40,717 nt of DNA from Bacteroidaceae bacterium (lineage in GTDB: Bacteria; Bacteroidota; Bacteroidia; Bacteroidales; Bacteroidaceae), in the NCBI GenBank assembly GCA_017428785.1, contig JAFRQD010000023.1:1-40717 (forward strand). Direction: 5' to 3'. The notes beneath the pieces are model-generated. The model was not told the DNA's origin and did not search any database. It was given only the letters and a program-made list of their open reading frames with translations. The translations under genes and the position numbers were made by a program. Positions 22,508 through 32,949 of this stretch are shown here, piece by piece (position 1 is the first letter of the stretch; the number at the start of each line of letters is the position of its first letter).

Positions 22508-23512
22508 TCACCTTATCCCACGCTCGTTGAGGGCTCTGATGTAGCGGCGAGCGTTCTGATAGTGCTCCGAAAGCGTCCGCGCATAGTTGTGAGTGCCCGA
22601 GAAATCCTCTTTCGCACACATATACAGGAAGTCGTGCTCGGCATGATTGAGCACAGCATCCAGTCCTGCGATACTCGGAATGCGGATAGGCCCCGGAGGA
22701 AGTCCCTCAACACGATATGTGTTATAAGGACTCTCTGTCAGAAGATGCTTCCCCAGGATGCGGCGAAGAGAGAAGTCGCCAACTGCGAACTTGACAGTCG
22801 GGTCGGCCTGCAGCTTCATTCCTATCCGCAGACGATTGAGGTAAAGGCCTGCAATCATCGGCTTCTCACCATCATTGGCCGTCTCTTCGTCCACGATGCT
22901 CGCCAGCGTTGCAACTTGTTCGTGAGTCAGCCCGATAGCATCTGCCTTCGCTTTCCTCTCGGCAGTCCAGAAGCGATTGTTCTCGCGCTCCATCCTTTCC
23001 ACAAGCTTATCCACAGAAATGTCCCAATAGACCTCGTAAGTGTTCGGAATGAAGAGAGCGGGAATCGTGGCAGTCGTATAGCCGTGCGTCTCGCAATAAA
23101 TGCTGTCCGTCAACGCCTGGGCAATCTCCGCAGAATCGACCATCAGGCTTTGGGAAAGCACAGAAGCCAGCCTGTCCATCGTGCGGGAAGTAGGGATGAC
23201 GAGGTGCATGGGCTCCTGAGTCCCGTTTCGAAGCAGACGATAGAGTTGCAGACAAGTCATTTCCGGAGATACTCGATAGCGACCTGTGCGGGGATGAGTG
23301 CTGAATACCTTATTATATATGTCCCATCTCCAACCCAGTTCGGACTTCGCCCTCACGCTATCCACATTATCGTCCCTGTCGATGTAGATCAATCTCCCAT
23401 GTCCATCGTCTCCGTTCGGAGCTTTAGTCGAGACAAGAGAATACACAAAGAACGTCGTCCCAGCCACAATGACAACCAGGGCGCTAATCAGAAAAATAAC
23501 CTTTTTACTCAT
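22508..23512 (-). CDS. mltG: Endolytic murein transglycosylase MltG
   Basis: The 334-residue protein starts with an N-terminal membrane anchor (KVIFLISALVVIVAGTTFFV), followed by a LysM-like region and the YceG/MltG catalytic core. Motifs are LFIPNTYEVYWD, LASIVDEETAN (containing the catalytic glutamate), YLNRLRIGMKLQADPTVKFA, SPYNTYRVEGLPPGPI and the C-terminal FSGTHNYARTLSEH. MltG cuts nascent glycan strands in the periplasm and helps set their length. A TAATTTTG box at 23543-23536 gives a leader of about 17 nt. It is transcribed away from tRNA-Thr. Confidence 0.93.
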   Translation of the reverse strand: MSKKVIFLISALVVIVAGTTFFVYSLVSTKAPNGDDGHGRLIYIDRDDNVDSVRAKSELGWRWDIYNKVFSTHPRTGRYRVSPEMTCLQLYRLLRNGTQEPMHLVIPTSRTMDRLASVLSQSLMVDSAEIAQALTDSIYCETHGYTTATIPALFIPNTYEVYWDISVDKLVERMERENNRFWTAERKAKADAIGLTHEQVATLASIVDEETANDGEKPMIAGLYLNRLRIGMKLQADPTVKFAVGDFSLRRILGKHLLTESPYNTYRVEGLPPGPIRIPSIAGLDAVLNHAEHDFLYMCAKEDFSGTHNYARTLSEHYQNARRYIRALNERGIR

Positions 23513-23605
23513 CGTCTGTAAAGCTTATTCGCCCACAAAATTACATAAAAACACGCGAAAAGCAAAATTTTTCCCTTTTCACTTTTCTCTTTTCACATTT
23601 TGTTG

Positions 23606-23613
23606 TATCTTTG
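23606..23613 (+). promoter_or_regulatory. Promoter box (TATCTTTG) of tRNA-Thr
   Basis: A perfect minus-7 element 13-20 bp before the first base of the tRNA. TTTG-like sequence lies at the minus-33 distance. Confidence 0.65.
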
Positions 23614-23625
23614 CACCCGCGTTTC

Positions 23626-23698
<73 letters not shown>

Positions 23699-23712
23699 CT
23701 GGAAAGGCACAG

Positions 23713-23742
23713 AGAGAGTCCTGCAGAAGGGCTCTCTTTTTT
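23713..23742 (+). terminator. Terminator after tRNA-Thr
   Basis: AGAGAG pairs with CTCTCT (23713-23718/23732-23737), with additional CC/GG pairing, followed by a T-run to 23742. Confidence 0.8.
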
Positions 23743-23780
23743 GTCGGATAACGTTTTGAGTACTATTCTTAAGTAGCGCA

Positions 23781-26144
23781 TTACTTGTCTTCGAAGTAGA
23801 TGCGTTTCACTCTTGGAGCGATGCCTGTTAGGATTTCGTAGGGAATCGTGCCGCAGAGAGAGGCCAGTTTCGACGGGGGGAGTTCGTCGCCGAAGATGGT
23901 GGCAAGGTCGCCTTCTTCACAAGGAATGTCGGTGACGTCTATCATGCAGACATCCATACAGATATTGCCTACGTAGTCTGCTTTCTGTCCATTAACCAGG
24001 CAATAGCCTTTCCTGTTGCCAAGCAATCTGTCAAGTCCGTCGGCATAACCTATCGGCAGGCTCGCAATGCGACTGTCCCTCTCTAAAATGGTTTTGCGGC
24101 TGTAGCCAACGCTCTCGCCAGCCTTCACATCATGAATCTGCAGGATTGTTGTGCGAAGAGTGCTGACGTTGTGGATGGTCTCGTTGTTGCAGCTGTTGAT
24201 ACCGTAAAGCCCCAGTCCGAGGCGCACCATCTCGAGGTGTCTGTCGGGGAAGCGTTCGATGGCAGCACTGTTGCAGATGTGCCTGAGGATGGGGTGGGGG
24301 AAGGCTTCCTGAAGCTGCTTGCTGCCCTTCAGGAATAGCTCGTATTGCTGAGCGGAGAAGTCATTGAAGTCTTCGGAATCGCTGCCCACGAAATGTGAGA
24401 AGACAGAACGGGGAATGAGAGCCGTCTGCCTCTTCAGGCGTTCAATGAGCTGGTGAATGTCTTTCTCGGGGTTGAAGCCGAGCCGGTGCATCCCCGTGTC
24501 GAGTTTGATGTGGACAGGGAAGTTTGTGATGCCTTCATGCTCAGCAGCATATATGAGGGCGTCGAGGATGCGGAAACTGTATATCTCAGGCTCGAGATTG
24601 TACTGGAAGAGTGTGCTGAAGCTGCTCATCTCCGGGTTCATGACCATGATTCCCTGGGTGATGCCTTTCTCGCGAAGCGTGACACCTTCATCAGCCACAG
24701 CGACTGCCAGGTAGTCCACATTGTGGTCCTGCAGGGTCTTTGCCACCTCGACTGCTCCGGCTCCATAACCATCGGCCTTCACCATGCAAACCATCTTCGT
24801 CTCGGGTTTCATGAAGGAGCGATAGTAGTTGAGGTTCTGCACGAGTGCGCTTAGATTAACCTCGAGGATGGTCTCGTGTACTTTCTTCTCCAATCGGTCG
24901 GTGATGCGCTCAAAGTGGAACTTTCGTGCACCTTTGATAAGGATGAGCTGATGCTCGAGTGAGGAAAGTATTTCGTCCTGCAGAAGTGCATCTGTGTTGG
25001 CGAAGAATCTGCATCGGATGGGCAAGCCGGCAAAGCAGTTCATGTGGGCGGATATGACGCCACCGACAGCCAACAGATTGTTGATGCCTCGCTGCTCAAG
25101 CAAGTCTGCCAATTGCGTGTAGAGAGCATGCGGCTCGACTCCGCTCTGCAGGATGTCGCTGAGGATCAGCGTGCGCTGACGGCCTTCTTTTTCGGGGCGG
25201 CGATTCATGAAGTCAAGTGCAATGTCCAGGCTGCTGATGTCGCTGTTGTAGGAATCGTTGATGAGCGTGCAGTCGTTCTGCCCTTCCTTCACCTCAAGCC
25301 GCATTGCTACGGGTTCAAGAGAGCGAAGGCGTTCCTCGATGGTGTCATCGTCGAGACCCAATTCGCGACAAGCTGCACGGCACAGAGCCTCGTTGTCCTC
25401 ATAAGCATTTCCAGTTGTGGGGCAAGCCACCAGTCGCCCCTTCAGCCTTGCTCGACGGATGCAATCCTTTATCACGGAGTCGCCTGCAGGATAGATGACG
25501 ACTTTCGCGTTTTTCATGAGCAAGAGCTTCTCCATGCACTTTTGCTCAAAGGTTGAGAAGTTCTCTTGATGGGCGCCGCCCAAGCAAGTGAAGATGCCGA
25601 TGGTGGGCTTGATGATGCGCTCCAAAGCCATCATCTCATTCGGTTGTGAGATGGCTGCTTCGAAGATACCAACCTCTGTGCTTTCCGAGATTTGCCATAC
25701 AGAAAGTGGGACGCCTGTCTGCGAGTTGTAGCTGCGGGGACTGCGGGTAATGGTGAAGTTGGGTGCCAAGAGTTGGTAGAGCCATTCCTTTACCACAGTC
25801 TTGCCATTGCTGCCAGTTACTCCGATGACAGGAATGTCGAAGCGGGAACGATGCTGAGCTGCAAGAGACTGGAGTGCGAAGAGCGTGTTCTGAACAAAGA
25901 GGAAGTCGGCGTCAGGGAAGTCGCCCTCCACTTCTTCGCTTACCACAAAGGCACGGACGCCTCGCTGATAAAGGTCGTTGATGTAGAGATGTCCGTTGCC
26001 CACCTCTGTTTTGATGGCAAAAAAGAGCGTCGATTCAGGGTAACAGAGGCTGCGACTGTCCGTCAGAAGCCAGTCAATCTCGCGCCCTTTGAGGTTGTTG
26101 GTTTTGGCTCCGATAAAGGATGCTATTTCGAGAGTGCTATACAT
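23781..26144 (-). CDS. murF-alr: Bifunctional MurF ligase / alanine racemase
   Basis: Two enzymes of D-alanine use in peptidoglycan synthesis are fused in 787 residues. The N-terminal half is MurF, which adds D-Ala-D-Ala to UDP-MurNAc-tripeptide: ATP loop VTGSNGKTVVKEW (about 109-121) and the middle/C-terminal Mur ligase parts (LINDSYNSDISSL). From about 422 comes alanine racemase (ILEVNLSALVQNLNYYRSFM), with PLP lysine K456 in MVKADGYGAG, then VHIKLDTGMHRLGF, VGYSRKT, LPIGYADGLDR and ICMDVCMIDV. This fusion is a known Bacteroidetes arrangement. The GSCFA gene lies 41 bp upstream on the same strand, so they probably form an operon. Confidence 0.95.
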   Translation of the reverse strand: MYSTLEIASFIGAKTNNLKGREIDWLLTDSRSLCYPESTLFFAIKTEVGNGHLYINDLYQRGVRAFVVSEEVEGDFPDADFLFVQNTLFALQSLAAQHRSRFDIPVIGVTGSNGKTVVKEWLYQLLAPNFTITRSPRSYNSQTGVPLSVWQISESTEVGIFEAAISQPNEMMALERIIKPTIGIFTCLGGAHQENFSTFEQKCMEKLLLMKNAKVVIYPAGDSVIKDCIRRARLKGRLVACPTTGNAYEDNEALCRAACRELGLDDDTIEERLRSLEPVAMRLEVKEGQNDCTLINDSYNSDISSLDIALDFMNRRPEKEGRQRTLILSDILQSGVEPHALYTQLADLLEQRGINNLLAVGGVISAHMNCFAGLPIRCRFFANTDALLQDEILSSLEHQLILIKGARKFHFERITDRLEKKVHETILEVNLSALVQNLNYYRSFMKPETKMVCMVKADGYGAGAVEVAKTLQDHNVDYLAVAVADEGVTLREKGITQGIMVMNPEMSSFSTLFQYNLEPEIYSFRILDALIYAAEHEGITNFPVHIKLDTGMHRLGFNPEKDIHQLIERLKRQTALIPRSVFSHFVGSDSEDFNDFSAQQYELFLKGSKQLQEAFPHPILRHICNSAAIERFPDRHLEMVRLGLGLYGINSCNNETIHNVSTLRTTILQIHDVKAGESVGYSRKTILERDSRIASLPIGYADGLDRLLGNRKGYCLVNGQKADYVGNICMDVCMIDVTDIPCEEGDLATIFGDELPPSKLASLCGTIPYEILTGIAPRVKRIYFEDK

Positions 26145-26185
26145 CTAGAAAAGTTTAAGAGTTTATATAAAATGAGATGTTAAGG

Positions 26186-27064
26186 TCAAGCGTTTAAAGG
26201 CCTGTGCATTTTAGCTCGGCGAATAGGTTCGTAGTCTTCGATATACTTCAGCATGTCTTTGTCCATACAGTTTTCCATCAGCCTTTGCCAAATGTAATCG
26301 ACGGCGGCGGAAGATGGGTGAATCATGTCTTCGGCATAGAAACGATAGTCGCGAAGCTCGTCGAGCAATATCTCGTATGCTGGGAAGTAGCTTGCCTTCT
26401 CCGGGTAGAGTTTCAGGACTTTATCAACTGCGAGAAGCAAGCTTGCCTTTGCCAGTTGACTTCCATGAAAGCCATACTTCTTATATCGATATGGACTTAT
26501 CGTAAATATCACGTGTGTTGTTGGGCAATGACACGTGAGTAAATCCAAAAGATCACGTGTGATGTTGGCGCACGACTCTGCATCTATTGGGACTTCCTCA
26601 AAGAGAGCATTCGGCTGCTTATGGCAATTAGTTACAGTCAAGCCGCTTTCTTTCAGGCGATAGCAGACGTTTGTGCCAAAAGTCAGGAAGAGGAAATCAG
26701 CCCTTCGCAAAGCCTCTCCAAGCTCATGGAACTTGTTCCGGACGGTCTCTCGCAATCTGTTCTCATCCGAATCGCTTATGAGCGTGTTTGCCAGCCAGCA
26801 ATGCCACTCCTGGTCGTTGGCTTGAAAGATGGGCAACTCGCTTTCTCCCGTCAATGCTTGCTTCACTTGGATGGCGACACTTTCGGGATTGTAGGTGATG
26901 CCAAGAGGGTTGCAAACCGCATCGAGACCATAGCTTTGGAAGCGCTCGCCTATGTGCTGGGCAAAACACGAGCCGAGCAAGACAAATCGCTGGTCTTTGT
27001 GCATCAGGTTTGTCCATTTAGGCACTTCCACAATGGTTCTGAATAGCGTCTCTTCTGCCTTCAT
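26186..27064 (-). CDS. GSCFA-domain protein
   Basis: The start at 27064 (MKAEETLFRTIVEVPKWTNL) is favoured over one 23 codons earlier because a TAATTTTG box (27098-27091) would start the mRNA near 27084. The family signature LLGSCFAQHIGERF is at about residues 29-42. Later come FLTFGTNVCYRL, VIFTISPYRYK and the AEDMIHPSSAAVDYIW block with the Asp/His pair expected of an SGNH-like hydrolase fold. The biochemical role is not established. It sits directly upstream of murF-alr, suggesting an envelope-linked job. 293 residues is the usual family size. Confidence 0.88.
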   Translation of the reverse strand: MKAEETLFRTIVEVPKWTNLMHKDQRFVLLGSCFAQHIGERFQSYGLDAVCNPLGITYNPESVAIQVKQALTGESELPIFQANDQEWHCWLANTLISDSDENRLRETVRNKFHELGEALRRADFLFLTFGTNVCYRLKESGLTVTNCHKQPNALFEEVPIDAESCANITRDLLDLLTCHCPTTHVIFTISPYRYKKYGFHGSQLAKASLLLAVDKVLKLYPEKASYFPAYEILLDELRDYRFYAEDMIHPSSAAVDYIWQRLMENCMDKDMLKYIEDYEPIRRAKMHRPLNA

Positions 27065-27090
27065 TCTCTTCTTTCGCTGATTTTGTTGCA

Positions 27091-27128
27091 CAAAATTACA
27101 TAAAACTCCGCAAAAATGTTTAACTTTG
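27091..27128. promoter_or_regulatory. Divergent promoters of the GSCFA and dxs genes
   Basis: A minus-strand TAATTTTG box (27098-27091) and a plus-strand TAACTTTG box (27121-27128) stand back to back. The predicted leaders are about 20 and 16 nt. GCACAAAAT-type motifs occur twice in the spacer. Confidence 0.6.
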
Positions 27129-27150
27129 CGCACAAAATATATAGTAAAGC

Positions 27151-29037
27151 GTGAAAAAAGAGCCTAAAGAGCTTCTATCAAAGATACATTTTCCTGCCGA
27201 CCTACGCAATTTGCCCCTCGAAGCATTGCCTCAGGTTTGCAGCGAACTGAGGCAGGAGATAATTCTGGAGATGGCCAACAACCCAGGTCATTTCGCCAGC
27301 GGACTTGGAGTCGTTGAGCTGACGGTTGCATTGCATTATGTCTTCAACACGCCTTATGACCGCATTGTTTGGGATGTGGGGCATCAGGCAGCAGGTCATA
27401 AGATACTGACTGGCCGCCGCGAAGCCTTCCATACATATCGTCATCTGGGAGGCCTTCGACCTTTCCCGTCGCCTCTGGAAAGCGAGTACGACACCTTTGC
27501 TTGCGGACATGCTTCCAACAGTATTTCTGCTGCGTTGGGAATGGCTGTGGCAGCTCATCAGAATGGTGAGGATGAACGGAAAGTGATTGCCGTAATCGGC
27601 GACGGAAGCATGAGCGGAGGCCTTGCCTATGAGGGTTTGAACAATGCAAGCAGCACTCCTAACAACCTGCTTATCATCCTGAATGATAACAATATGAGCA
27701 TTGACAGGAGTGTCGGTGGCATGAAACATTATCTGCATCTGCTCCACACATCCAGCTTATATAATAATGTGCGGTTCCGCCTCTCGAATGGACTTGTCCG
27801 GCTGGGCGTCTTGAGTGAAAAGAGACGACAGAGGATTCTGCGTTTCAACAACTCATTAAAGTCGTTGCTCAACAACCAGCAGAATGTCTTCGAGGGTCTC
27901 AACATTCGTTACTTCGGGCCTACCGATGGACATAATGTCATTGAGCTTGTCAATACACTTCGGCAGATTAAGGACATGAAAGGGCCAAAGTTGCTCCATC
28001 TTCACACAATCAAGGGCAAGGGCTTCAAGGCAGCGGAGAAGAATCCGACTGTTTATCATGCTCCAGGCAAGTATGACCCTGAGACAGGCGAACGCCTCAA
28101 GGACAATTGCGTCAACCAGCCTCCCAGATATCAGGATGTCTTTGGTGAGACGCTCCTCGAGCTGGCAAAGCAGAACGACAAGATAGTGGGCATCACGCCG
28201 GCAATGGCAACAGGTTGCAGCCTTACCATCATGATGAAGGAGATGCCGGAACGGACTTTCGACGTTGGCATCGCTGAAGGTCATGCGGTAACCTTTGCCG
28301 GAGGCCTGGCGAAAGAAGGTTTGCTGCCTTTCTGCAACATCTATTCCTCCTTCGCTCAAAGGGCTTTCGACCACATCATTCATGATGTCGCTCTTTGTAA
28401 GTTGCATGTAGTCTTCTGCTTCGATAGGGCGGGGCTTGTAGGGCAAGACGGTGCCACGCATCACGGCGCCTTCGACCTCGCTGCTCTTCGTCCTATTCCC
28501 AATCTCACCATCTCTTCCCCGATGAACGAGCACGAGCTTCGCAATCTGATGTACACAGCTCAGTTTCCCGACAAAGGACCTTTCGTCATCCGTTATCCGA
28601 GAGGCCGGGGCGTGCTTGTGGATTGGCGAAACCCCTTTGAAGAGGTTTCCGTTGGCAAAGGCCGCAAGCTGTCCGAGGGCAAGGATGTGGCTGTCCTGAG
28701 CCTTGGCCCGCTTGGCAATGTCGTCCAGAAGGTGGTGCAAGAATTGAAGGAAGAGGGGATGTCTGTGGCTCATTATGACATGCGTTTCCTCAAGCCAATT
28801 GATGAAGACATTCTGAAGGAGGTCGGCACAAAGTGTCGCCGCATAGTAACGGTGGAAGACGGAGTCATTCGAGGCGGACTGGGTTCTGCTGTCATCGAAT
28901 ATATGGCCGACCACAACCTGCATCCCGAAGTGATTCGTCTTGGTCTGCCCGACCATTTCGTAGAACACGGCACACCTGAAGAGCTCTATCATCTGGTAGG
29001 GCTCGATGCGGAAGCCATAAAGAAAGCAATCCTATGA
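27151..29037 (+). CDS. dxs: 1-deoxy-D-xylulose-5-phosphate synthase
   Basis: First enzyme of the MEP isoprenoid pathway, joining pyruvate and glyceraldehyde 3-phosphate with thiamine diphosphate. The N-terminal part has [15 protein letters not shown] and the diphosphate motif [17 protein letters not shown]. The middle shows [17 protein letters not shown] and [15 protein letters not shown], and the C-terminal domain has RYPRGRGV and [17 protein letters not shown]. At 628 residues it is full length. The start is a GTG 23 nt after the minus-7 box. It overlaps trkA by 4 bp, so they are translationally coupled. Confidence 0.96.
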   Translation: MKKEPKELLSKIHFPADLRNLPLEALPQVCSELRQEIILEMANNPGHFASGLGVVELTVALHYVFNTPYDRIVWDVGHQAAGHKILTGRREAFHTYRHLGGLRPFPSPLESEYDTFACGHASNSISAALGMAVAAHQNGEDERKVIAVIGDGSMSGGLAYEGLNNASSTPNNLLIILNDNNMSIDRSVGGMKHYLHLLHTSSLYNNVRFRLSNGLVRLGVLSEKRRQRILRFNNSLKSLLNNQQNVFEGLNIRYFGPTDGHNVIELVNTLRQIKDMKGPKLLHLHTIKGKGFKAAEKNPTVYHAPGKYDPETGERLKDNCVNQPPRYQDVFGETLLELAKQNDKIVGITPAMATGCSLTIMMKEMPERTFDVGIAEGHAVTFAGGLAKEGLLPFCNIYSSFAQRAFDHIIHDVALCKLHVVFCFDRAGLVGQDGATHHGAFDLAALRPIPNLTISSPMNEHELRNLMYTAQFPDKGPFVIRYPRGRGVLVDWRNPFEEVSVGKGRKLSEGKDVAVLSLGPLGNVVQKVVQELKEEGMSVAHYDMRFLKPIDEDILKEVGTKCRRIVTVEDGVIRGGLGSAVIEYMADHNLHPEVIRLGLPDHFVEHGTPEELYHLVGLDAEAIKKAIL

Positions 29038-30410
29038 AAATCGTAATAGCAGGAGCAGGAGCAGTCGGTTCGCATCTGGCCGCACTCCTTTCGAGAGAAG
29101 ACCAGGACATTATCCTCATCGACGAGAGTCCCGAGAAGACCGCCCGCCTTCTGAATTCCGGCGACCTCGATTTGATGACGCTCAACGTCTCGCCCACATC
29201 TATCAGCGGCCTTCGTGAAGGTGGCGTGCATCAATGCGACCTCTTTATTGCCGTTACGCCCGAGGAGACACGAAACATCACTTGCTGCATGCTTGCCCAC
29301 ACGCTTGGGGCTCGCAAGACAATTGCCCGAGTGGATACTGCCGAATATACGATGCCTCAGTACAGCGCCCTTTTCCATCAGATGGGGGTAGATTCCATCA
29401 TCTATCCGGAAGGTCTTGCTGCAAGGGAGATTCTTGACGGCATCAAGCGCTCATGGGTGCGTCAGTACTGGGAGGTGGCAGGTGGAGCCCTCGTCATGCT
29501 TGGCATCAAGCTTCGCGAGAAAGCTCGCATAACAGGCGTCGCTCTTCGCGATCTCTGCGATGCCCAGACACCATACCGTATTGTAGCCATCAAGCGAGGC
29601 GACGATACCATCATTCCTACCGGTAACGACGAACTGCGAAACGGCGACATAGCTTACTTCATGACCACGAAGCGTCACATCCAGTACATTCGCGAGATTG
29701 TTGGCAAGGAGGATTATGCTGACGTCCGCAATGTCATGATTATGGGAGGCGGACGCACCTCTGTTCATGTGGCAGAGGGAAAGCCCGATTTCTATAACAT
29801 AAAGATTATCGAGCAGAATGAAGAGCGTTGCCATAAACTCAACGAAATCCTCGAAGACAGCGACATCCGCATCATACAGGGCGACGGACGCGACACAAGC
29901 CTTCTCCTCGACGAAGGACTCTCAGATATGCACGCTTTCTGTGCCCTTACTCCAGAAACCGAGACGAACATCCTTGCCTGTCTTGCTGCAAAGAGAATGG
30001 GCGTTCGCAAGACCGTTGCTCTCGTCGATAATATGGATTATATCTCGATGGCCGAGAAGCTCGATATCGGCACCATTATCAATAAGAAGATGATAGCGGC
30101 AGGTCGCATCTACCAGATGATGCTCGACACCGATGCGCATAATGTGAAGTGCCTCACCATCGCAAGTGCCGATGTGGCCGAAATTGTGGCACAGGAAGGC
30201 AGTCTCGCCTGCCAGAAGCCCGTCTATGAACTGCGTTTGCCTACGGGAGTCACGCTTGGCGGCTATGTTCGGGGCGAGGACCAGGGTGCTCTGATTTACG
30301 GTAACACGCAACTCCAACCCGGCGACCGCGTGGTCGTTTTCTGCAAGAGCGGTCTCATCAAACAAATGGACCGTTATTTCTCGAAAAAGAGCGGCCTTCA
30401 TTTGTTCTGA
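29034..30410 (+). CDS. trkA: Trk potassium-uptake regulatory subunit TrkA
   Basis: Peripheral NAD(H)-binding gating protein of the Trk/Ktr potassium transporter. Two RCK repeats are visible. The first begins [20 protein letters not shown] (GxGxxG nucleotide motif) and contains [14 protein letters not shown]. The second begins [16 protein letters not shown] near residue 230, with [20 protein letters not shown] and a C-terminal RCK_C part. 458 residues is standard. The membrane subunit trkH, usually the next gene in Bacteroidales, is absent: a GC-rich repeat and then convergent priA follow instead. Confidence 0.93.
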   Translation: MKIVIAGAGAVGSHLAALLSREDQDIILIDESPEKTARLLNSGDLDLMTLNVSPTSISGLREGGVHQCDLFIAVTPEETRNITCCMLAHTLGARKTIARVDTAEYTMPQYSALFHQMGVDSIIYPEGLAAREILDGIKRSWVRQYWEVAGGALVMLGIKLREKARITGVALRDLCDAQTPYRIVAIKRGDDTIIPTGNDELRNGDIAYFMTTKRHIQYIREIVGKEDYADVRNVMIMGGGRTSVHVAEGKPDFYNIKIIEQNEERCHKLNEILEDSDIRIIQGDGRDTSLLLDEGLSDMHAFCALTPETETNILACLAAKRMGVRKTVALVDNMDYISMAEKLDIGTIINKKMIAAGRIYQMMLDTDAHNVKCLTIASADVAEIVAQEGSLACQKPVYELRLPTGVTLGGYVRGEDQGALIYGNTQLQPGDRVVVFCKSGLIKQMDRYFSKKSGLHLF

Positions 30411-30421
30411 CAAGGGGGTTG

Positions 30422-30509
30422 AAAACGCCGCCTGCGGAATTGCCCAACGCCGCGTGCGGGGATTGCCATCGCCGCAGCCGGGGATTGCCATCGCCGCACG
30501 CGGCGTTTT
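30422..30509. repeat. GC-rich AACGCCGC repeat between trkA and priA
   Basis: Four tandem units of about 22-24 bp of the type CGCCGC-N2-GCGG-N(GATTGCC). The outer ends, AAAACGCCGC (30422-30431) and GCGGCGTTTT (30500-30509), form an inverted repeat followed by a T-run, so it can act as a bidirectional terminator. Same family as 22097-22198. Confidence 0.65.
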
Positions 30510-30517
30510 TGAGGCCC

Positions 30518-32941
30518 TCAATCTACATCATAATACACCTGTGCCGAGCGGTATCCAGGCTGCTGCAGAACCCTGTTCTGAAGGGCTATGAGACGCTCTC
30601 TGACGGCAGACATCGAGGCATTGGTCTCTATCTTCAGTATCAGTTTGCGGATGTGCATCATCTGGATACGGCTCACCGGCGGTGTGTCCGGACCGAGCAC
30701 ACGCTCCCCGAACACTTGCCGAAGTAGTCCGGCAAAGTCCGTCGAAAGTTGATCCACAACGCTCTCGTCGCGGTGCTTCATATAGATGAACACGACTCTG
30801 CAGAAAGGAGGATAGCGGAACAATTCACGTTCCTGCGACTGCTGGGCATACATGCCCTCGTAGTCGTGGCGAACCACCTGACGGACGATGTCGTTCTCGG
30901 CGTCACGAGTCTGCAGCACAACTTGTCCCGTCGAGCCTTTTCTGCCTGCTCTGCCTGCAACCTGCTCCATAAGTTGGAAAGCCCTTTCGTAGCTGCGGAA
31001 GTCGGGTTGGGCGAGCATCTGGTCGGCCGAAAGGATGCCAACGAGGCTCACGCGGTCGAAGTCGAGACCCTTTGTCACCATCTGTGTGCCGATGAGGATA
31101 TCGGTCTTTCCCGCCTCGAAGTCGTGCAGAATCTGCTCGTAGTTCTGACGGGAACGCGTGGTATCCAAATCCATACGTGCAATGCGGGCTTCGGGCAAAA
31201 TGGCTTGCAACTGCTCCTCAATGCGCTCCGTGCCGTATCCTCTGCTGGAAAGCTCTTTGCCCTCGCAGTTCGGACAAATGGAAGGAATGTTGTAAGTCTT
31301 GCCGCAATAATGGCAGACCATCTGTCTGTAACCCCGATGAACAGTAAGGCTTACGTCGCATTTCTCGCAACGGGGAGTCCAACCGCAATCCTTGCACTCC
31401 AGGACGGGTGCATAGCCCCTACGGTTCTGAAAGAGAATGACTTGCCTGTGTTGCTCCAAAGCCTGGCGGATACGCAAAAGCAATTGCGGCGAGAAGACAC
31501 CGGTCATCATCTTTTTCCTATGCATCTCCTTGGTGTCGATGACCTCAATATTCGGCAACAGCATGCCAGCATAGCGCGTCTTCAGCGTCACAAGCCCGTA
31601 TTTGCCGACAAGGGCATTGTGGTACGACTCCAGGCTCGGAGTGGCAGAGCCCAGCAAAGTCTTCGCCCCAGTTTGCATTGCCAAAACCAATGCGGCATTT
31701 CGGGCATGATAGCGAGGCGCAGGGTCTTGTTGCTTGAAAGAAGTCTCGTGCTCTTCGTCGATTATGAGCAGGCCGAGTCGCTTGAAAGGCAGAAACAGAC
31801 TGCTACGAACCCCTACAACAATGTCATAAGGACTGTCGGAAAGCATCTTCTGATAAAGCTCCACGCGTTCGCGGTCAGGGTAGCGGGAATGATAGACTCC
31901 CAAGCGGTTTCCGAAGACTCGCCGAAGCCTTTCTGTGAGCTGCGTGGTCAAGACGATTTCGGGCAACATGAAAAGTACCTGTTTCCCCTCCTCGACAGCC
32001 TTCTTCATGAGGTGGATGTATATTTCCGTCTTACCGCTGCTCGTCACGCCATGAAGCAGGCAGACATTGTGCGACTTCCATTGCTCCTCGACGCTCTCCA
32101 TCGCCTTGTGCTGAACGGGTGTCAGAGGAGAAGCCCCTCCCTCTTGAAAAGCAAACTTTGCTCTTTCGATGGGCTTGGCAAATGTTTCGAGGATTCCTTT
32201 CTGGCAGAGTTCCCTCAATATGGCATCCGAGCAATTCGCCTCTTGCAGCAGCTTCGACTTCTCAATCGGAGTTTCGAGGGAAAGGAAACAACTGAGCAAA
32301 GCCTCTTGTTTAGGTGAACGACGCAAGCAGTCGAGGGCCTCTAATTGCTTCGCTTCGGAAGAACAGGCCTCTGCAAGCCGTACGCACATCACAGTCTTGG
32401 GCTTGTAAGTATGTCGAAGTTCTTCCTTCATCCTCACCGCGCCTTTCTCCAAAAGGCTTTTCACGACAGGCAGAATGCCCTTTACGCCAGTCTCTTTCTG
32501 CAAGCTCAACAAGGTCTGTTCTGGCTTTGCGCTAAGTGCCCGCCAAACCTTTTCCTCGCTTGGAGTCAGATGCGTTTCGGCCTTCCAATCGTCGTCGAGA
32601 ATGATGGTGCTCTCGCTCTCCAGCTTCAAACCGGAAGGCAAAGCAGCCTTGAACACATCACCGTAAGTGCAGAGATAATAATCGGCAATCCATTTCCAAA
32701 GGCGCAACTGCTCAGGAAGCACAACAGGCGAAACGTCGAGCACCTCGGAGATAGGCTTGGTAGGGCACGAAGGCGCCTGGTCGTGCAAGCGTACCACAAT
32801 TGCCGTATAGAACTTTCGGCTGCCAAAGGGCACAATCACACGACTCCCCACCTGTGGCTGAACCTCACATTCCGAGGGCAAGGCGTAGGTAAAAGAACCC
32901 TGCAAAGGCAAGGGCAAGATGACATCGGCATATAGTGGCAT
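30518..32941 (-). CDS. priA: Primosomal protein N' (replication restart helicase PriA)
   Basis: Restarts stalled replication forks by loading the replicative helicase. The start at 32941 (MPLYADVILPLPLQGSFTYA) matches the conserved N-terminal 3'-DNA-binding domain; the longer frame runs through the promoter. Helicase motifs are Walker A GVTSSGKTEIY, Walker B LLIIDEEHETSF and ATPSLESYHNA. The zinc region has paired cysteines (CKDCGWTPRCEKCDVSL, CHYCGKTYNIPSICPNCEG), followed by GTERIEEQL and VAGRAGRKGSTGQVVLQT. 807 residues is normal. The TATCTTTG box at 32957-32950 gives an almost leaderless transcript. Confidence 0.95.
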   Translation of the reverse strand: MPLYADVILPLPLQGSFTYALPSECEVQPQVGSRVIVPFGSRKFYTAIVVRLHDQAPSCPTKPISEVLDVSPVVLPEQLRLWKWIADYYLCTYGDVFKAALPSGLKLESESTIILDDDWKAETHLTPSEEKVWRALSAKPEQTLLSLQKETGVKGILPVVKSLLEKGAVRMKEELRHTYKPKTVMCVRLAEACSSEAKQLEALDCLRRSPKQEALLSCFLSLETPIEKSKLLQEANCSDAILRELCQKGILETFAKPIERAKFAFQEGGASPLTPVQHKAMESVEEQWKSHNVCLLHGVTSSGKTEIYIHLMKKAVEEGKQVLFMLPEIVLTTQLTERLRRVFGNRLGVYHSRYPDRERVELYQKMLSDSPYDIVVGVRSSLFLPFKRLGLLIIDEEHETSFKQQDPAPRYHARNAALVLAMQTGAKTLLGSATPSLESYHNALVGKYGLVTLKTRYAGMLLPNIEVIDTKEMHRKKMMTGVFSPQLLLRIRQALEQHRQVILFQNRRGYAPVLECKDCGWTPRCEKCDVSLTVHRGYRQMVCHYCGKTYNIPSICPNCEGKELSSRGYGTERIEEQLQAILPEARIARMDLDTTRSRQNYEQILHDFEAGKTDILIGTQMVTKGLDFDRVSLVGILSADQMLAQPDFRSYERAFQLMEQVAGRAGRKGSTGQVVLQTRDAENDIVRQVVRHDYEGMYAQQSQERELFRYPPFCRVVFIYMKHRDESVVDQLSTDFAGLLRQVFGERVLGPDTPPVSRIQMMHIRKLILKIETNASMSAVRERLIALQNRVLQQPGYRSAQVYYDVD

Positions 32942-32949
32942 AGTGGGTG

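Noticed and set aside
27856-28992. Minus-strand frame of 378 codons opposite dxs
   Set aside because: Shadow of a well-conserved gene; composition not protein-like.
30749-32317. Long plus-strand open frame opposite priA
   Set aside because: It is the shadow of priA, has no family resemblance, no promoter and no proper start context.
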